From Lonicera japonica (lineage: Eukaryota > Streptophyta > Magnoliopsida > Dipsacales > Caprifoliaceae): a stretch of DNA of 64,000 nt. Each line of letters begins with the position of its first letter. Positions within the stretch are counted from its first letter, which is position 1. Where the stretch lies: assembly GCA_021464415.1 (NCBI GenBank), contig CM038466.1, positions 53,570,550-53,634,549 on the forward strand, read 5' to 3'. A program made the translations under genes and the position numbers. Shown piece after piece: positions 50,108-61,100 of this stretch. Below the pieces are notes generated by a model. It was not told where the DNA came from. It saw only the letters and a list, made by a program, of their open reading frames with translations, and searched no databases.

Positions 50108-52855
50108 CTAATCCCATGGAATTTTTACAAGCATAAATAGAAAAGCCAACCAAACAAAAAATGAAAAGCGTGTTGGAATACGCATACCCCCCAACTTGAA
50201 GAAGACATTGTCCTCAATGTGAAGAGATTGGTGAAAAGTGGAGGAATCCACTTTGGCTTTTCTAAATCCATTTAGATAACGAGCTTGAAAAGTTCCTAAG
50301 AAGGCATGCTTTAAATTGCTCGGTAATGGCTTTAGCTCGATTTTTCCTTCAAGCTTCTTGGTGGACGTGGGTGTGTTTTCTTCTTGATCATCGGATGAAT
50401 TAACCTGTTTATCCAACAAAGAAAACACTTGCATACATTCTTTGGGTTCCTCGGAAGTGGTTAGAAAACCTTCCGTAGAATCCGATTCTACATTGGCAAC
50501 AAAGTCATCTTGGACCAAAGATCCTATCATGTTGACGTGTTCACTTTCTTCATCACAATCATCTTTTTGATTATTTAAAGAGAACACGTTAAGGTCTAGA
50601 GTCATGTTACCAAAAGCTAACTTAACGATTCCATTTTTGCAATTGATAATGGCATTGGACGTCGCAAGAAATGGTCGGCCAAGGATGACCGGAATCTCGT
50701 TAGCGGGATTCGACACGGGTTGCATGTCGAGGATGATGAAATCAACCGGAAAATAAAACTTGTCAATTTGGACAAGTACATCCTCAACTATCCCTCTTGG
50801 GATTTTAACGGATCGGTCCGCTAATTGAATCGTAACCCTCGTGGGTTTTAACTCACCCAACCCCAATTGTTGATATACCGAATATGGGAGCACATTCACA
50901 CTTGCTCCCAAATCTAACAATGCATTTTTGATCCTACAATTTCCTATGACACATGAAATTGTGGGACAACCAGGGTCTTTGAACTTGGGGGCTCTCGTGC
51001 CTTGCATGATGGAGCTCACTTGCTCCGCCATAAAGGCCTTCTTTTTGACATTCAACCTTCGTTTGGTAGTACATAAGTCCTTAAGGAACTTAGCATACGA
51101 AGGTATTTGCTTGACCACATCAAGCAATGGAATGTTGATTTTCACTTGCCTAAAGACATCCAAAATCTCGGTATTAGATTTGGACGGTTGGTTCAATTTC
51201 TCCGAAAATGGAACTTTGATCCCATTTTTTATTTTTTCGAGATCCTCTTTTCCTTGTTTCTCTTCCTCTCTTTTCTTCTCTTCACTCACAATTTTCTCAA
51301 CCTCCGACTCCTCAACATGCGTTGGATCAACTATGTCCGCCACCTTGGGGGTTTTAGGAATAATAGTTTTGTCTACCTCCTTCCCACTTCTCAAGATTGT
51401 GATAGATTTGAGTTCTTCTATCTTGGAGCTAGACTCTCCTCCCTCTACTACTTGAACTTGACCTCTAGGATTCGCTAAAGGTTGAGAGGGGAATTTTCCT
51501 TTCTCTTGGGTAGCTAGGGCGGTGGTGAGTTTAGACATTTGAGTTTTTAACTCACCCACATCACAATCCGTTTTGTCCACAAATGATCTCAACAAAACTT
51601 CCAAGTTTTGGTTGGGATTTTGATTCTGAGGTGGAACAAAAGAATTTTGAGGTTGTTGTTGTTGTTGCCTTTGGTTCTGATGATATTGGTTGTGGTTCTG
51701 ACTTTGATTTCCTCCCCAACTGAAATTGGGGTGATTCTTCCATCCCTCATTGTACCTTTGAGAATAGGAATCGTTTTGGTTACGATTTTGGTTGTACTGG
51801 TGTAAAGCATTGACTTGGGTGGGATTTTTGAGGACTTCCCGAAAAGCGGGAATGGTAGGGCAATCCTCAGTAGTGTGTCCTGAATTTTCGCAAATGACAC
51901 ACAACTGGCTCGAGGATACTACATTGACCTCCTTAAGCTTACTTGCTTCCATTGCCTCTACTTTCTTAGACAATTGGAATAACCTCACACCCATGTCATC
52001 CTCATTGGACACTTGGTACAACCCACCCCTTCCCTAAGTTCTGGCTTTGGGTTCCTCGGAATAGGTGTTCCAATTTTTAGCACCTTCCGCTAATTCATCA
52101 AAATACAATAAAGCCTCATCGGGATTCTTACTCAAGAATTGGCCATTACACATGGTCTCAACAAACGTACGCATATCGGGGGTGAGAGATTCGTAGAAAA
52201 AACTAACAAGGCTCCACGTTTCGTGACCATGGTGAGGGCATGAGTTTAGAAGTTCCTTGAATCTATCCCAACACTTATAAAAGCTTTCATGTTCTTTTGG
52301 TGAAAAATTTGATATCGCCCTTCTCAAAGCGTTGGTTCTATGAACAGGAAAGAATTTTTTTAGAAACTCTGCTTGAAGCTCCTGCCAAGACCGAATTGAT
52401 TGCGGTCTTTGAGCATTTAGCCAAATTTTTCCTTTATCTTTTAGAGAGAAAGGGAAGAGTTTTAAACGCATGACATCCTCATTGACATTTGCCTCACGAA
52501 ATGTGGAGCAGACTTCTTCAAAGTCTTTCAAATGCAAGTATAGGTTTTCCGACTCCATACCATGAAAGGAAGGGATATGTTGAAGCATACCCGGTTTGAA
52601 CGAGAACGCTCCGTCTTGGCCGGCCGGAAGGACAATGCATGAATTCGATGTTGGCCGAGGCGGTTGAAGGTAGTCCCTCATCGTCCTAACAGGAGGAACA
52701 TTGTTGGCACCTTCCCCTTCGTTATCGCTCTCATGGTCCGCAGCCCTTCCTTGATTTGCCATTCTTGGCGAAGGAGGAGGGCTTACTCTTGGCGAATGAG
52801 GAGGGCTTATTCGAATGTCCACGAATAGTTGCCCTTGCATGGGCTTGGGAAACAA
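50108..52855 (-). pseudogene. Athila-type gag and protease of element C
   Basis: A single frame from 52855 (MFPKPMQGQLFVDIRIS) to 50108 is interrupted only by TAG at 52036-52034, where A has sense codons. It contains the gag core (FHGMESENLYLHLKDFEEVC), the CX2CX4HX4C knuckle CVICENSGHTTEDC, Gln/Asn-rich repeats, a Lys/Glu-rich segment and the protease core LLDLGASVNVLPYSVYQQLG. Unlike A it shows no frameshift. After LPSNLKHAFLG the frame runs through a deletion junction near 50290-50300 into former 3' non-coding sequence (IEDNVFFKLGG overlaps the hairpin/polypurine module), giving an unrelated tail of about 60 residues. With or without the nonsense codon, it encodes at least the N-terminal 273 residues of gag. 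Confidence 0.88.
50185..50219 (-). promoter_or_regulatory. Hairpin and internal polypurine module in C
   Basis: On the minus strand CATTGAGGACAATG (50219-50206) is followed by AAGTTGGGGGGT, the same arrangement and the same distance of about 1.05 kb to the 3' LTR as in A. Confidence 0.5.
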
Positions 52856-52982
52856 TTCGAATGGCTCCTTGGAAAATCTACAAAATCAAACAAAAATAAG
52901 GGAGAAAAATAAATTAATTAAATAGAGAGAAATACTTACAAAATGGTTTTTGTACAAAACCCGAGATCCGCCTTTTCCTTGT

Positions 52983-53000
52983 TCCCCGGCAACGGCGCCA
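52983..53000 (-). other. Primer binding site of element C (tRNA-Asp type)
   Basis: TGGCGCCGTTGCCGGGGA on the minus strand, six bases from the 5' LTR and identical to that of element A. Confidence 0.88.
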
Positions 53001-53006
53001 AAAACT

Positions 53007-54648
53007 TGACGCAACTTAAATAATGCGCTTTGATATAGCCCAAGTGCAAGCTTGTCAAGTTGTAATATAGTCTCGGAAGTCCGAGTGTCGAACCTCAGGG
53101 ATAAGTGAAAAGGGATGGAATGGATTACGGATTAAGTGGTTTTTAGATTTTGTGAGTTGGATTTGTTGTAAAACAACAGAAATGTAAAACGGTTTGAAAA
53201 TTAATAAGAAAGCACTAAGGTGAGTGGAGGTTAGTTACGATTTAAACGACGGTGATCGATAGCTCATACAAAGATTTCAACACATGGTTTCTCAAAATAT
53301 GGGAAATGTTGGTGTATCTCTCAATAGCATAGGGTGCGACGCTAGGCGACTCATTCCCGGATTAAAGCTATGTTAAGAAAGAGACAAACGACATTCCACC
53401 AAAGACGAGGTTATCATTCCTACCTCTTAGCTACGGGTGTGAAGCAAGGCAACCCATTCCCGATGAAGCTAATCCGAGATAGATATGACAAATTCATCAT
53501 AAAAGGATTTAACATAAAGCAAGTGTATGTAATCTCATGGTTTAAAGAATGAAAATTAGAAAGCGAATCCTAACAATGAAACGGAATGAAGTTTATGGGG
53601 TAAATTAGTCAACTCATCATTTATCACATATGGTAGAAAATAAAGAGTCTAAGTATCACATAAAGTGTAAGAAGCACTCAATATATCAATAAATGAATCA
53701 AAGATAAGCTAAACAAATTTATAATCCATCTATGGAGTTTTAAGAACTATTCATAAATTCTATGAAGAGGGAAAAACTCCATGGATGGGGGAAAGAGACC
53801 ACAAGCTTTCTAGAACCATATACATATGTGGTATGTTCATTAACAACCAAGCACTAAATATACAAGGCATATAAAGTCTTAATTTAATATGAAAATACCT
53901 AGAAAGCTTGAAAATGGTAGATATGATGAAAAAGAAAAGGATTCACAAATATTTATCAAACTTTAAACATGGCTTGAGCCATTAATCACCGAAAATCATA
54001 TCGCAATCAACCTCCGTAACCTTAGTAATAGACTACTCCATAATAGATGCAAAAACAAATATTATAGATGAAGAAATCATTCTTACAAATTAAAACACTT
54101 ACAAGGGAAAATGAAGAACAATGAACAAGAGCTCTCCCTTCTCTCTACAACTTGTAAATGTGCAAAACTAGATAATGATCTATATTCCATCTCCCTAGAC
54201 TAAACAATAGCTAAAGGAGTACTTAAATTAATAAACTATCCAAGGGAAAATATCTAGGAACAAGTTTCCCCAAAATAAGGCTAAAAGCAAAAGATAGTTG
54301 GTGCACTCGCGGGGCCATGATCGATCATGGCTTTGCCCATGATCGATCATGGGTTTGTTCTGCCAGAAATTTTGCAAGCCATGATCGATCATGGGTCTGG
54401 AACTTGTTCACTCAGCACTTTGCAAGGCTCCGAGCTCACTCTTGATCAATCTATGCAACACCATTGTACTCCAATCCTACAAACATATGGAATACAACAA
54501 AAATACACCAACTTGGGGTAATGTTAGATACAAAACTCGCTAAGGCACTAATCTCGAGATAAGTGGATAATTAGGCAGAATTAAAGCAACAAGCGCGTCA
54601 AGCGACTCCGGGAAGGAGCTTAGACATGACAATATTATGCGTTTATCA
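53007..54648 (-). repeat. 5' LTR of element C
   Basis: 1642 bp and almost identical to 47460-49127. Differences include a small substitution/indel patch at 53217-53225 and the loss of one palindromic box near 54380. Confidence 0.92.
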
Positions 54649-54653
54649 AATAT

Positions 54654-55420
54654 CTGTAAGTAAAAAATAAATACGACGCAATGATGAACACATAACATTT
54701 TTATTAAGGTAGGTTTCTCTAGTAGTACTTATGCTAGTTCGGCAGTACGTCCTCCTTTCGTTTGTGCTTGCTTTGTATTAGCTCAAAGGCAATCAATTTT
54801 GGTGTCAAAATAAATTTTAGTGTATGTTTGGTATATGTTTTGGTGTGTTGAATGAATGAATGAGGGGAGGTATTTATCGGTAAATGTATAATGGTAAAAA
54901 AGTAAATTTGATAAAAATGAGGGGCAAAAAGGTAATTTGGTAAAAGTGAGGAATATTATGGAGTGAAATATATATTTGAAGAAAAGTGAGAAATATTATG
55001 GAGTGGAATATTTATTTAAAGAAAAGTGATGAATAATATGGAGTGAAATATTTATTTAAAGAAAAGTGAGGAATGGAGTGAAATATTTATTTTAAAAAAG
55101 TGTAAAATATTATGGAGAGAAATATTTGTTTAAAGAAAAGTGATGAATATTATGGAATGAAATATTTATTTAAAGAAAAGTGAGGAATTGAGTGAAATAT
55201 TTATTTAAAGAAAGTGTAAAATATTATAGAGAGAAATATTTATTTAAAGAAAAGTGAGGAATATTATGGAATGAAATATTTATTTAAAGAAAAGTGAGGA
55301 ATGGAGTGAAATATTTATTTAAAGAAAGTGTAAAATATTATGGAGAGAAATATTTATTTAAAGAAAGTGTAGAATATTATCTTTGTAGGCCAATGGTAAA
55401 ATTATTTTTTTACTCCATCA
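54654..55420 (-). repeat. Right (5') LTR of element D, outer fragment
   Basis: Continues the LTR interrupted at 47459. The portion 54940-55375 holds about 11 tandem copies of the near-40-bp unit seen in the left LTR. It ends ACTCCATCA. Confidence 0.8.
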
Positions 55421-56355
55421 ATTTCCAAATATGTTAAAGTTTAAATGGAAAATGCTTCCCCAGCCTCAGCTCTTCGAATGGTCATTTGATGTTAAGCATA
55501 TAAAAGGTAAATATAATGTTCTAGTAAACTTCTTTTCTAGACCCCATTTTTAACAACAAATCAACTATATCACTCCCAATTTATATCCACTAGAGCCTAT
55601 TGACCTTTCCTTTCTTGAAAATCTCTTCTAGAAGGTTGAGATGTCATCTTAGAAAAACTTATTGCTACCAGAAGCATAGAACAATTAAAAAGATTCTTAG
55701 AAATTACAATATTCTGCGTGGACTTGTGTTTCGAGGAATTAAATTTCATCCAGATTTCCCTTTCCTTTTATTGTTCCATATTCATCATCTCCATGAAGTT
55801 CCCAAAGCTGCTTTGTGTTTCCTATGGTATCTCTGTGAAAATTTCATTGTAGGATTCTTGTTTCATGCCCTTAGGCTTCTCGGTTTTATCAACTCCTGCG
55901 ACGTAACTTATGGTGACATTGTTGACCATACAATCTATGGAGGAAATCAAGGACCCAACCTTAATCCAGTCTACGGTGGCTCACAAGGATCAAACCTTGC
56001 CAAGTTTCTACAATGGTTTAAACACTTAAGTCAATGGTGTCATGAGCTTCGAACACATTATGAAACTTATATCGTGTATACATTTCATAAGCCGATGAAG
56101 CTCCTCCCAAAAAATGAATATGAACCACCAACAAATAATCTTGTTATATAAAATGCTCAACTACTAGAATGGTTCAGCTACAACCTTACCAAGGATCCAA
56201 AGACTTTGTTCAATGATGAATGGGTTTACTATCTTGACACTATGTGTAGAGAAAACAACACCAATCTTGATACAGTCCCGCCTAAACTCCTATATCCTAG
56301 ATCTAATAAATGCAATGTGGACCAACCAATAAGTAGTCAACTCTCAAATACGATT
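55421..56355 (+). pseudogene. Endogenous pararetrovirus polyprotein remnant, RNase H end and C-terminal region
   Basis: The RNase H frame cut at 43683 resumes here; motifs FDVKHIKGKYNVLVNFFSRP (about 55485-55545) mark the RNase H C-terminus of caulimovirid polymerases. A 183-codon frame (55600-56151) follows, with FHPDFPFLLLFHIHHLHEVP and LCFLWYLCENF, of a kind I associate with the polyprotein end of florendovirus-like integrants. The assignment of this last part is uncertain. Stops occur around 55548 and after 56151. Confidence 0.6.
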
Positions 56356-56367
56356 TTGGATAACTGT

Positions 56368-57300
56368 TTAAGGGCCTGTTGGTAACATGGTGATCGAGAG
56401 GGCTATGGGCTTTGGAAGAGTGGGCTGTGGTGGTGGAGAGCAACTTGATACTTCTGGTGGTGGTTTAATCGAATCATCCTTATAAAGAACATAAAAATCA
56501 AATTTTTCAGAAGGCTCACCAAGTAGATCAACAGCAGGATCACCAGCTTTAAATTTTTCCTCAATAACATCTTGTGAGGATTTTTTTTTTCTTTTTCGCT
56601 TTAGGCGGTTTTCCATATATTCATCTTCATTTTGTGATGCAAGGTTGTGGAAAAAGTATTGGACACCATAGGGGCATCATTGATATGTATCTGGATCTTT
56701 AAGGCTGTTTGGAGACATGGGTCTGTAAGAAGTATATTTAAATTTGGGAAGAGGGTAACAAAGACTGTATCGGCATTCAGAATGGTTTGAATTGTACCGA
56801 TACAGGAATACTGATATTTAGTACAACGACTGTCAAGTAAAGTAATCCGAGAAACAGCAGGGATTCCTTTTCTTGCATGAAAACCGAGGGCAATTCGGAC
56901 AGCACCAAAAGGAAGGTGGGTGTGTCCTTGGGTGACATTAACTCTGCCAAAATCATCTATAAGAGGTAGGGTAATGAAATGTTCCTATGAACTAGCAGAG
57001 ATTTGGTACTGCTCAAAGCTAGAGGCTTGAATATATTCTTTTACTGGGAGTTTTGTTTTTTGGCCAAAAAGTTGTTTGACAGATTTTGAAAAAGATCTAG
57101 AAGATGGTTTTGAAAAAACATTATAGGGATTTACCAAAGGTAATTATGTTTTAGGTATTTTCTCATCTTCTAGGAGGTAGGTAACTTCATAAAAAGCATC
57201 TAAATTTTTATTAGAAAGTCTAAAAGAAAAGGATGTAATTCTGAAATAATTCTGGGAGGTAGGTAATTCTGATTCGTTGCTGAAAATAATTTTTCTCTAA
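56368..57300 (-). pseudogene. Endogenous pararetrovirus movement-protein remnant, inverted
   Basis: On the minus strand, frames within 57300-56640 contain FGAVRIALGFHARKG, ITLLDSRC and NADTVFVTLFPNLN, hallmarks of caulimovirid movement proteins (30K superfamily), which in plant viruses move virions or genomes between cells. A basic and then proline-rich tail follows (56616-56368, ending in CSPPPQPTLP), probably the link towards the capsid region. It is inverted relative to the RT segment, although in the viral genome both lie in the same sense, so the integrant is rearranged. Several stops are present. Confidence 0.7.
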
Positions 57301-58162
57301 ACTATCTAATAGCCTCTTAACTGTATATCATAAAGATTTAAGAAAGCCAACTTTTAGGAAGGAAACATTTAAAAATGTCACTTGCACTTCTTGAAAATAT
57401 TATGTTATGTTTATTTACTTTGGAATGATTATTTAATTAAAATTTCTAGAGATGATTGTCTCCACCAATTTTTATAAAAAAAAATTCAATCTATAAGTAG
57501 GTGAGATGATAAAAAATTTCAATGATACTGTAAACACGTCATTTTTTTATTACGTAAATCCAATAGATCTTAACAAAATCGAATCCAATTCATTGACTGC
57601 ATGTAAAATTGAACACATAATATAGTTCCTATGAATATAATAAATACATTCTTTTGTGAAAGAAATTAAGTAAATATTTCTGTAATTTAAATATAGGCAA
57701 GGACATGCATATAGTAATATACATTTCCATTTTTTTTAATCAATAGAACTAGGTTGCTCATTATTATTCCACCAAAAAATCTTTTTTCCATTTTTCGGAA
57801 CCCTCTACTTGGAGGGGATAAACAAATTAAACCATTCTTCCACCCAAAAATCCTTATTTATGTTCTTTGAATGTCCTTTTACTTGCTGGGACAAAACAAA
57901 TAATTTCAAGGGAGAGAGTCGTGATGCCATAAGCAAGGAGATAGACCTCCTCAAAAGCGCACATTACTATGATCTTTTGAAGCATGGAGATTAATTTAGA
58001 CAAAATATTTTACTACAGTAATTTTTGCTTTAATTAATTAGTCACAAAGCTAGCTAAATGAAATAACACATTCAATTCACATCCCAGTTTAGCTTAAATC
58101 ACTTGAAACGAAAAGGACATATGCATTAAAAATACAAATAACTCAAAGAAAATTGATATCTC
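57301..58162. other. Downstream flank of the intact WAK gene
   Basis: From about 57590 onward the sequence resembles the flank of the broken WAK gene (20780-21430), for example GGTTGCTC followed by ATTATTCCACC. The 61-codon plus-strand frame at 57809 is not supported by anything. Confidence 0.45.
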
Positions 58163-61100
58163 TCATGATCTTAACTCTAATGACCCCAACATTCTTTCTC
58201 TCATGCTATCATATCCTCTTGTTGTATCATAACCATTGCCATCATCACAAGGTACACTCTGGCTAAGCAACTTCTCTGACTCTTCAGTATCAAAATTTAC
58301 AGTTGTCCATGAATGTTTGTTGGTGACCCTAATTCCTTCTAGTTCTGATGCTACTTCTTTCATAGTGGGCCTTTCTTCACCTTTCACTGTTAAGCACCGC
58401 ATAACCAGTATAGAGACTTCTTTGAGTTGCTCAATATTTGCCTCTTTTACCAACTTATCATCAAGAATTTCAATGAGGCGATCATCTTTCAAGGACGAAA
58501 CAAAATATGTTGCAAGATTTCTTTCTTCATCGGGCCTATCAAAAGAAAGCGCTTCCTTTCCTGTTAATAATTCTGCAAGAACTACTCCAAAGCTATAAAC
58601 GTCGCTCTTCTTAGTCAACTGACTTGAATGAAAGTACTCTGGATCTAAGTATCCAAATGTGCCTTGGACTAATGTAGTCAATTGAGTTTGATTAACAGGA
58701 ACTAATCTTGAAGCTCCAAAGTCCGAGACCTTTGTGGTATAATTATCACTTAGTAGTATATTGGTGCTCTTTATATCTCTATGAATGATTGGAGTTGAAA
58801 TTGCGTAGTGTATATAAGCAATTGCTCCCGCACTTTCCGAAGCTATCTTCAATCGCATTTCCCAAGAAAGTGAACTTACGTGACTTTTGTTGTGGATATG
58901 ATCAGAAAGGGTCCCATTGGGGATAAATTCGTAAACAAGCAAGGGTACTTCTGTCTCCAAACAACAACCTATCAACTTTACCACATTCACATGGTTAATT
59001 TCAGAAAGGATGACCACCTCGTTGATGAATTGCTCGATTTGGCTTTGCTCGCTTATTTTCGACTTTTTAATGGCAACCTCTCTACTATTGAGTAATACTC
59101 CTTTGTAAACTGTTCCATATCCTCCTTGGCCAATGATTCTGCTTTCATCGTAGTTGTTTGTAGCTCGTTTAAGATCTTCTACGGTAAAGACTTGTGCCTT
59201 TTCAACACTACCTACTTGCTTAGAGAGTAGTTGTTTTAACATGAATCCGCCATTTTTTTGAAAGAATAACTCTCTTTGTTTCATAAGTTTTCTCTTTTTC
59301 AGAATGAAATAAATCCACGAGCTTCCCATCGCTAAAAGAAAAAGGCTTATACTTACACCTGCATTATATATATAGTTTGATTCTTAATATCACTTTAACG
59401 GTCAAGGTTTTAATATGAAATATTGCCACTCACATAACATATGAAAAATAATGGAAGAGGTTATACATATATTTATGCAAATTGAAATTAGCAAAAGTTA
59501 CATTATCCTAATCTAGGGTATTAATTTAAAAACATTATAGTCTTCAAAAGCAGTAGATCATATATTCATCCTTACTTATCAAAAGAAGTATAGCAAAAAA
59601 AATATAAAAAAATCCATGAGTTAAAATAGATTCGTTTCACGTAAAACATAAGGGTGCTTCAGGAAATTGGAAATTGGAATTTATCTGAGAAATTTTTTTG
59701 CCAATAAAATGCCCAATTTTGTAAATTAAGTACTCTAGAAGGAGCCAAAATGATATACTGGGAAATTGGTATAATTAACTATATTAATTTATAATTTAAG
59801 GAGCATATATTATCGCTAATATTTCTATTTTTATTGCTTTTATGGTATTTTGGAAAACTTGGAGAATATTGGCTTTTGAGTGAATCAATTTGGAGTTAAA
59901 TTGGAGAAGAGTTAAAGAAAAGAAGATTTAAAAAAGAAAGAAGGAAAATTAGAGCAATAGTTCAGTAATTTGAGTGTATCATTTTGTTCATACCTCAAAT
60001 TTTGGCATTCTTTATACGGTTGGAATGAAGACTCGAATACTTACAACTTTTGTATTTTTAGTTTTCTCAAATTTTGAGATTTTCTTGACCGAAATGATGC
60101 GTAAAACTTGATATATTTAATGACCCAATTTTAATACTAAAGCTTTGATATTATGGGCTTATCCATATATTTGACATTTAAATTACACAAGTCAAGCTCT
60201 AAAAAAGGCCCAACTTCAAGTGAACCCATATCCATCAAAATCTATTTAATCAATCAATACCCTAAAAAAGCCATTAGCCATTATCATCAATTATATAAAG
60301 CAGCCGCCACAACAATCTAGCTTGGGGGCATGCCGTGCATGGTAGCTGCCGAGCACTCTTCCTTTTTGTCCTTTTCTCTTTAATTATTTTTTTAGTTTCG
60401 TTTTGCTTTGTTTGAAGATGGAATGTTTAATTTTATTATTTAATTTAATTAATGCCAACTAATTTTTTTTAATTTTATTTATTACTTAATTTATTTTATG
60501 TCGGCATAAATTTATATTACGGTTAGAATAAATATATTTAATTGATTTTCTTACTTGTGTTTGTGCCAATTAATTCTACTAATTTAATATTTTAAGGTTA
60601 AGTACAATTCTTCTTATTGGATGTTTATTTTAATTGATAAAAAAAGTTGGATTTTGATTATTTTTTGTTGGATTCACCTTATCATTTGTTAAAAAATGAT
60701 ATATATGGTGTGTTTTGACGGATATAGTGAGTATTTTGATTTTATATATAAGTTTAGCCGTGAAAGAATTATAATTTGATTTTATAAATTACTTCAACTT
60801 GAACGATTTTATTTTCTGCATCTAATAGAATCGATATATTAAATTAGTGCGAGATAAGAGTAGAGTTCATGTGCATGAATACTTAGGAATATAATATTAA
60901 ATATATGACTCTGAAACCCTAATTAATTAATTAATTAATTAATTTTATTATCTTACTTAATATTGGTTAGTTTAGTTCTATTACTTTAATTTACTTGCTT
61001 TACTTTATTTTATTTAATATTTTAAATTTGTTTTGTTCCTATAAACTTTTCTTTACTAGATTAGGAGTTTAGCGAAAGATTAACAAGATAATTATAAAAC

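Larger units (their letters stand above)
47460..54648 (-). mobile_element. Internally deleted Athila-type retrotransposon (C), gag-protease only
   Basis: LTRs 47460-49127 and 53007-54648 are inverse complements of those of A and nearly identical to each other. A perfect AATAT duplication flanks the element (47455-47459 and 54649-54653). The minus-strand order is 5' LTR, tRNA-Asp primer site (53000-52983), gag-protease ORF (52855-50108), about 1 kb of non-coding sequence, polypurine tract (about 49145-49128) and 3' LTR. Compared with A, about 3.6 kb is absent, covering reverse transcriptase, RNase H, integrase and the region after pol. Gag is almost intact, so the element could have supplied its own capsid but needed another element's enzymes. 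Confidence 0.92.
43684..55420 (-). mobile_element. Non-autonomous Tat-like LTR retrotransposon (D)
   Basis: The LTRs are bounded by TGATGG and CCATCA inverted ends: left LTR 43684-44639, right LTR 47408-47459 plus 54654-55420. Orientation is minus. Reading that strand, the right LTR is followed by GTTAGCGCCGTCTGTGAGAA (47388-47407), close to the GCGCCGTCTGTGGGAA primer-site region of Tat-lineage Ty3/gypsy elements. The left LTR is preceded by a purine-rich AAATGATAGGGGCAA. Flanks are GTTTC (43679-43683) and ATTTC (55421-55425), a 5-bp duplication with one change. No gag or pol domain remains in the 2.8-kb interior. Element C interrupts the right LTR. Confidence 0.78.

Noticed and set aside
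50928..51478. Long plus-strand frames opposite gag of element C (175 and 123 codons), mirrored by 11785-12312 in A
   Set aside because: They are antisense shadows of the gag-protease frame and have no domain resemblance.
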